In this document: one piece after another, positions 60,777 to 64,000 of the stretch | How the letters are laid out: the number at the start of each line of letters is the position of its first letter | Numbering within the stretch: position 1 is the stretch's first letter | Assembly (NCBI RefSeq): GCF_900564155.1 | Contig: NZ_LS999839.1 | Location: forward strand, 1,361,097 to 1,425,096 | DNA from: Pedobacter schmidteae | Lineage (GTDB): Bacteria; Bacteroidota; Bacteroidia; Sphingobacteriales; Sphingobacteriaceae | DNA length: 64,000 bases | Reading direction: 5' to 3' | Notes under the pieces: generated by a model | What the model was told of the DNA's origin: nothing | Databases searched by the model: none | Seen by the model: only the letters and a program-made list of their open reading frames with translations | Made by a program: the position numbers and the translations under genes

Positions 60777-62024
60777 TTAATAGTTTAATTTTGTGATGGA
60801 GGTAACATCAGCAATCCCCTGGAATTTGACGCCTCTTTTTGCTGTAGCTGTTGCCACATCAATTACATATAAATAATGCTCACCACCGTTTGCGGCATCT
60901 TCTTTTAAAACATAGTAAGCTGTTTTTCCATCTTCCTCAACATAAACTTTCATGTTATAGCTCATTTGAGCATGCTCCGGAGCTCCGGTAATATAGTTGA
61001 CCGTTTTGTTAATCACGTCAACAATTGCCAGTTTTACTCTGCCGCCACTAACACCGCCTACTTCGTCGGTTGCATACAAGGTCATTAAAAATTTTCCATC
61101 TTTAATGTATTCTCCCCGAGCAATTTTGGTTTTTGTAAGTGCTTCTACATTAAAAAAATAAGACTGATCAAATTCTTCTGTCCCTTTTTTAATGCGAAGA
61201 ATTGCGGAAGGCTTGGTAGATTTTAAAGTGCCGGATCCACCAGCGGTAGACCACGCATATACATCGCCATTTTCAACTTGTTTTACACCCTGCATACCAA
61301 ACCAGTTTCCAATAAAGCCGGTTCTTCCATCCCGGATCATTTTTCTGTATTGAAGGGATGGATAGTCAAACACAGCAATCCAGGTACTATCTACATATTT
61401 GGTAGATTGGCCGGTTACGCCAGGTGTGTAGTACACAGGTGCAAATAATTTATTGTCAACCTGGGTAATACCCGACCATACCGCCATTTCACTAATTCCT
61501 GTGATTTTAGAAAGGTCCACTGTATTTCTTCCTGCTACCTTTAAATTTTCTGCATCAAAGCGGTATAAAGTAGCTATTGAACTACTTAAACTTCTGTTTA
61601 CGGAGCCACCAACATACTCGTTGTTGTTTACGGTACCATATACCCCTGTCATCTCAGTATTTACAGAGGCTCCGGCAAGTACCAACTCGCCTTTTGCGTT
61701 TAATTTATAGGGAGTAGTAGGGCCTTGGGCGGCATATACAATACCAAAAAGCTTATTGTTTTGTCGGATAAAAGAGTAAGCATCTGTTTCTATCCCGTTT
61801 CCTGTAGTAGATAAGATTCCCGATTTCACCTCATCCGTTGTTACGATATATCTGCTGGCTTCACCACCAGAGCCATCTGTAAATACTACAAATACAAATT
61901 TAGATTTGCCTGTATTAGAATTACTATTATCAATCTCGGCAGCATCTTTTTTGCTACATGAGCTGATTGCAAGTATGCCTGCTATAAATACAGACACTAA
62001 GAAATAGTTGACTATTGTTTTCAT
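60777..62024 (-). CDS. DUF4374 domain lipoprotein
   Basis: A 415-residue predicted lipoprotein (signal IAGILAISSCSKKD). The mature part is beta-rich and matches the pattern of DUF4374, a seven-bladed-propeller-like family: KFVFVVFTDGSGGEASRYIVT, GIETDAYSFIRQNNKLFGIVYA, TLYRFDAENLKVAGRNTVDL, MAVWSGITQVDNKLFAPVYYT, NGDVYAWSTAGG, HYLYVIDVATATAKRG. DUF4374 genes usually lie beside TonB receptors in iron or heme acquisition loci, and here it follows such a receptor gene with a 39-bp gap on the same strand, so the two likely form an operon. It may bind or sense the metal complex at the cell surface. Its substrate is not shown by the sequence. Confidence 0.85.
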   Translation of the reverse strand: MKTIVNYFLVSVFIAGILAISSCSKKDAAEIDNSNSNTGKSKFVFVVFTDGSGGEASRYIVTTDEVKSGILSTTGNGIETDAYSFIRQNNKLFGIVYAAQGPTTPYKLNAKGELVLAGASVNTEMTGVYGTVNNNEYVGGSVNRSLSSSIATLYRFDAENLKVAGRNTVDLSKITGISEMAVWSGITQVDNKLFAPVYYTPGVTGQSTKYVDSTWIAVFDYPSLQYRKMIRDGRTGFIGNWFGMQGVKQVENGDVYAWSTAGGSGTLKSTKPSAILRIKKGTEEFDQSYFFNVEALTKTKIARGEYIKDGKFLMTLYATDEVGGVSGGRVKLAIVDVINKTVNYITGAPEHAQMSYNMKVYVEEDGKTAYYVLKEDAANGGEHYLYVIDVATATAKRGVKFQGIADVTSITKLNY

Positions 62025-62063
62025 ATCATTTAAAAGTTTATTGTGTATGTGATTAAAATTCGG

Positions 62064-64000
62064 TTATAAAATGTCTTTGCTAAAGAAATAGCGAACCTTC
62101 ACGGAAAACGAACGACTGGGTCTCTGTAAGCTGTAATTGTCATACAGCACTTTATCGGCGATGTTAAAGCATTCCAGCGACAGATTGTATTTGCCTCCGG
62201 CTATAGTATAAACTATATTGGCATTGTGCGATACCTGGTGTGGAATTTCCAGTTTTGAAGTTTGGCTTCCCTGGCTTGGCCAACGCAAGTAGAATTTGCC
62301 AACAAATAACATATTATAACCGATTGTCAGGGAATTATTCCCTTTACCAATATGATCAATTACAACCGAGGTATTTGCGTTTCCAAAAAGATAAGGCATA
62401 TTCGGTATCCTGTCTCCATATGTGGTGCTGATTTCGGTCTTCCCAGGTTCATATAAGGAATTGTTCCTCAAATTCTGATAGGTAATATTGAAGCCGGCAT
62501 TGAGCCACTTTTTATAAGAATAATTTATTTCTCCTTCTATTCCATTGTTTTTGACATCCCTTACATTGTCGGCTTTTTGGGCCTGTTTTCCGTCGAAACT
62601 AACAGGTTGAAGTACCCATCGGATGAAGTCGGCCGCACCCCGGTATAAATAAGTAGCATCAATGCTGAGCCGATGATTATTGTTGATGTTAAAATTGAAA
62701 TTACCGCCGATGTTGATGTTATTACTGCTTTCGGGTAAAAGATTCTGGTTAGGCGACAGAAGATCGATATCGCCAAATAGTTCATTATTTTCAGGTAATC
62801 TCCTCGCTTTTTCATAGGAAGCTTTTAACTGAAGGTTGGGAAGTATATAGTAGGTTGTGGCAAGGCCATATCCAAGTTCAGAAATATTTCCTTTGCCGTT
62901 GGTATAAATTCCATCTTGCAACTTGCTGTTGGAACTTTGCTGGAAGTAATTTTTTACAAAGACGGTGGTACTCCACTTCCGGTTATAATCAAAACGATAT
63001 CCCAAACCTGTAATGTGTTTTGTCGTTTTTGCGGGCTGCTGGTCGGCCAGGTTCCCAGGATCTAATGCATTAAACCCTTTTCTGTTAAATGTGGTGGTGA
63101 TATGATTGAAATTAAATGAATGATGTTCATTAATCAGATAAGCTATATTTCCTGAGAATACGCCATTGTTGTTTTTGTAGCGGTAATCTCGTCTGGTGCC
63201 CGATTCGCCTCCTTTTGCTGAAGGATTATTCCTGTCTTTGTAAACAAAGTCTCCCAGCCAGTTATACTGACGAAACATAGTATCAATAGAGCGTTCTTCA
63301 CCTAAATTGTACCTTCCTGTTATCTGTACATCCAGACCTTTGATAAAAAAATTCTTTTTAATGTACTTAAGTGTAGGCTGAACAATATTCCCCCTTCTTA
63401 AACGGCCACCATATACGTCATACATTCGGTTGCCTGTTTGAATATCCGCTTTGTTTTGCCCTAACGTAATACCCAATAGTAGCAGATCTGCATATTTTTT
63501 ACCCATTACGCCTATATTGAGTATTGCTGTTTCGTTATGGTAGTTATCATGAAACCTCCTTACCCGCATAGGGGTGTAAACCCCAGTCTCAAAATCTGCG
63601 ACATCGACGTCCACCCAGTAATTGTTATCGGAATAGTTTTGAAAGGCGTTCAGTTGAACAGTAAAACCGGATTTTGCGGTATAACCTGTATTAATTGTAG
63701 TTTTATGCGTATTAAATGAACCGTAAGAATAAGACGCATCAAGATAGGTACGAGGCGTGTTTTTGGTTACAATATTTACCGCTCCGCCCAGGGCATCGCC
63801 ACCAAGCCACACAGGTACTACTCCCTTATACACTTCTATTCGATCTGCAAAATTGATGGGAATATTGTTTAATTGAAATGATGAGCCAAAATTGTCCATC
63901 GGTAATCCATCAATGAAAAATTTAACCTGATTACCTGTAAAACCATTTAAAGAAATGCTCATGTCAGATCCCAATCCACCGGTTTCTTTCACCCTTATGC
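62064..64000 (-). CDS. TonB-dependent outer membrane receptor, siderophore type, N-terminus cut by the window edge
   Basis: At least 645 residues of a TonB-dependent receptor; the frame stays open to the edge, so a GTG at 63992 is not the true start. The visible part begins inside the plug (IRVKETGGLGSDMSISLNGF, then IDGLPMDNFGSSFQLNNIP, RIEVYKGVVPVWLGGDALGG and AVNIVTKN) and continues through the barrel to a last strand ending KVRYFFSKDIL. The plug form (VYKGVxPxxxGxDALGGAVNI) fits FepA/CirA-type receptors rather than SusC. No SusD is found next to it; a DUF4374 lipoprotein follows, which supports iron-complex or heme uptake. The signal peptide, TonB box and any N-terminal extension lie outside the window. 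Confidence 0.92.
   Translation of the reverse strand, partial: IRVKETGGLGSDMSISLNGFTGNQVKFFIDGLPMDNFGSSFQLNNIPINFADRIEVYKGVVPVWLGGDALGGAVNIVTKNTPRTYLDASYSYGSFNTHKTTINTGYTAKSGFTVQLNAFQNYSDNNYWVDVDVADFETGVYTPMRVRRFHDNYHNETAILNIGVMGKKYADLLLLGITLGQNKADIQTGNRMYDVYGGRLRRGNIVQPTLKYIKKNFFIKGLDVQITGRYNLGEERSIDTMFRQYNWLGDFVYKDRNNPSAKGGESGTRRDYRYKNNNGVFSGNIAYLINEHHSFNFNHITTTFNRKGFNALDPGNLADQQPAKTTKHITGLGYRFDYNRKWSTTVFVKNYFQQSSNSKLQDGIYTNGKGNISELGYGLATTYYILPNLQLKASYEKARRLPENNELFGDIDLLSPNQNLLPESSNNINIGGNFNFNINNNHRLSIDATYLYRGAADFIRWVLQPVSFDGKQAQKADNVRDVKNNGIEGEINYSYKKWLNAGFNITYQNLRNNSLYEPGKTEISTTYGDRIPNMPYLFGNANTSVVIDHIGKGNNSLTIGYNMLFVGKFYLRWPSQGSQTSKLEIPHQVSHNANIVYTIAGGKYNLSLECFNIADKVLYDNYSLQRPSRSFSVKVRYFFSKDIL

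Noticed and set aside
1..64000. Insertion sequence, prophage, CRISPR array or integrase
   Set aside because: No transposase, integrase or phage protein was found, and no regularly spaced short repeats were seen.
63992..64000. GTG at 63992 as the start of the TonB receptor
   Set aside because: The frame continues upstream to the window edge (residues I-R-V), and the visible sequence begins in the middle of the plug.

Overview
The window looks like chromosomal DNA from a Bacteroidota bacterium, most likely a Sphingobacteriaceae/Pedobacter-type soil or plant degrader. This is an inference from four SusC/SusD-type loci, a FecI/FecR/STN-SusC signalling set, GldG-like ABC permease fusions, families frequent in this phylum (DUF4374, DUF4397, DUF4974, DUF4998, DUF5000, DUF5107) and promoters that fit the Bacteroidota sigma consensus (-33 TTTG, -7 TAnnTTTG). 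I saw no transposase, integrase, phage gene or CRISPR array.

Layout. Positions 1-2774 hold the end of a SusC/SusD locus followed by an exported N-acetylmuramoyl-L-alanine amidase. Positions 2815-8255 are ordinary chromosomal genes: a small CsbD-like protein, an S41 C-terminal protease, a ferredoxin plus ferredoxin reductase pair, LpxH and peptide release factor 1. Two identical tRNA-Asp genes follow (8333-8557), with a good promoter before the first and a hairpin terminator after each.

Positions 8624-40031 form a large carbohydrate-utilisation region. A GH95-type glycosidase is divergent from an AraC-type regulator. Then comes a long co-oriented run: sugar porter, DUF5107-TPR protein, SusC, SusD, two discoidin-like lipoproteins, an (alpha/alpha)6 glycosidase-like protein, a phosphomannose-isomerase-like fusion, a second sugar porter, a second SusC and SusD, a GH59-type galactosidase, a DUF1080 protein and a beta-propeller/cytochrome c protein. 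There is no obvious endo-acting polysaccharidase, so the substrate may be a side chain, an oligosaccharide or a small glycoside. The DUF1080 and cytochrome proteins suggest an oxidative (3-keto) branch.

Positions 40107-41134 hold two tandem paralogous small secreted proteins and a possible 44-residue basic peptide on the minus strand. Positions 41223-60729 form the most unusual block: ECF sigma factor, FecR, STN-containing SusC, SusD, a DUF4397-like lipoprotein, an ABC ATPase, a permease-GldG fusion, a protein made of two tandem MutS-type ATPase modules, an M16 zinc-peptidase lipoprotein, a second permease-GldG fusion and a fatty-acid-hydroxylase/sterol-desaturase-family membrane protein. From the ABC ATPase onward the genes are nearly contiguous, with 1 to 15 bp gaps or a TAATG overlap, and the run ends in a perfect 19-bp hairpin. 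I read this as one envelope system of unknown purpose, possibly combining uptake, proteolysis and export, and it is the best candidate here for an undescribed system. The window closes on the minus strand with a TonB-dependent receptor (cut by the edge) and a DUF4374 lipoprotein.
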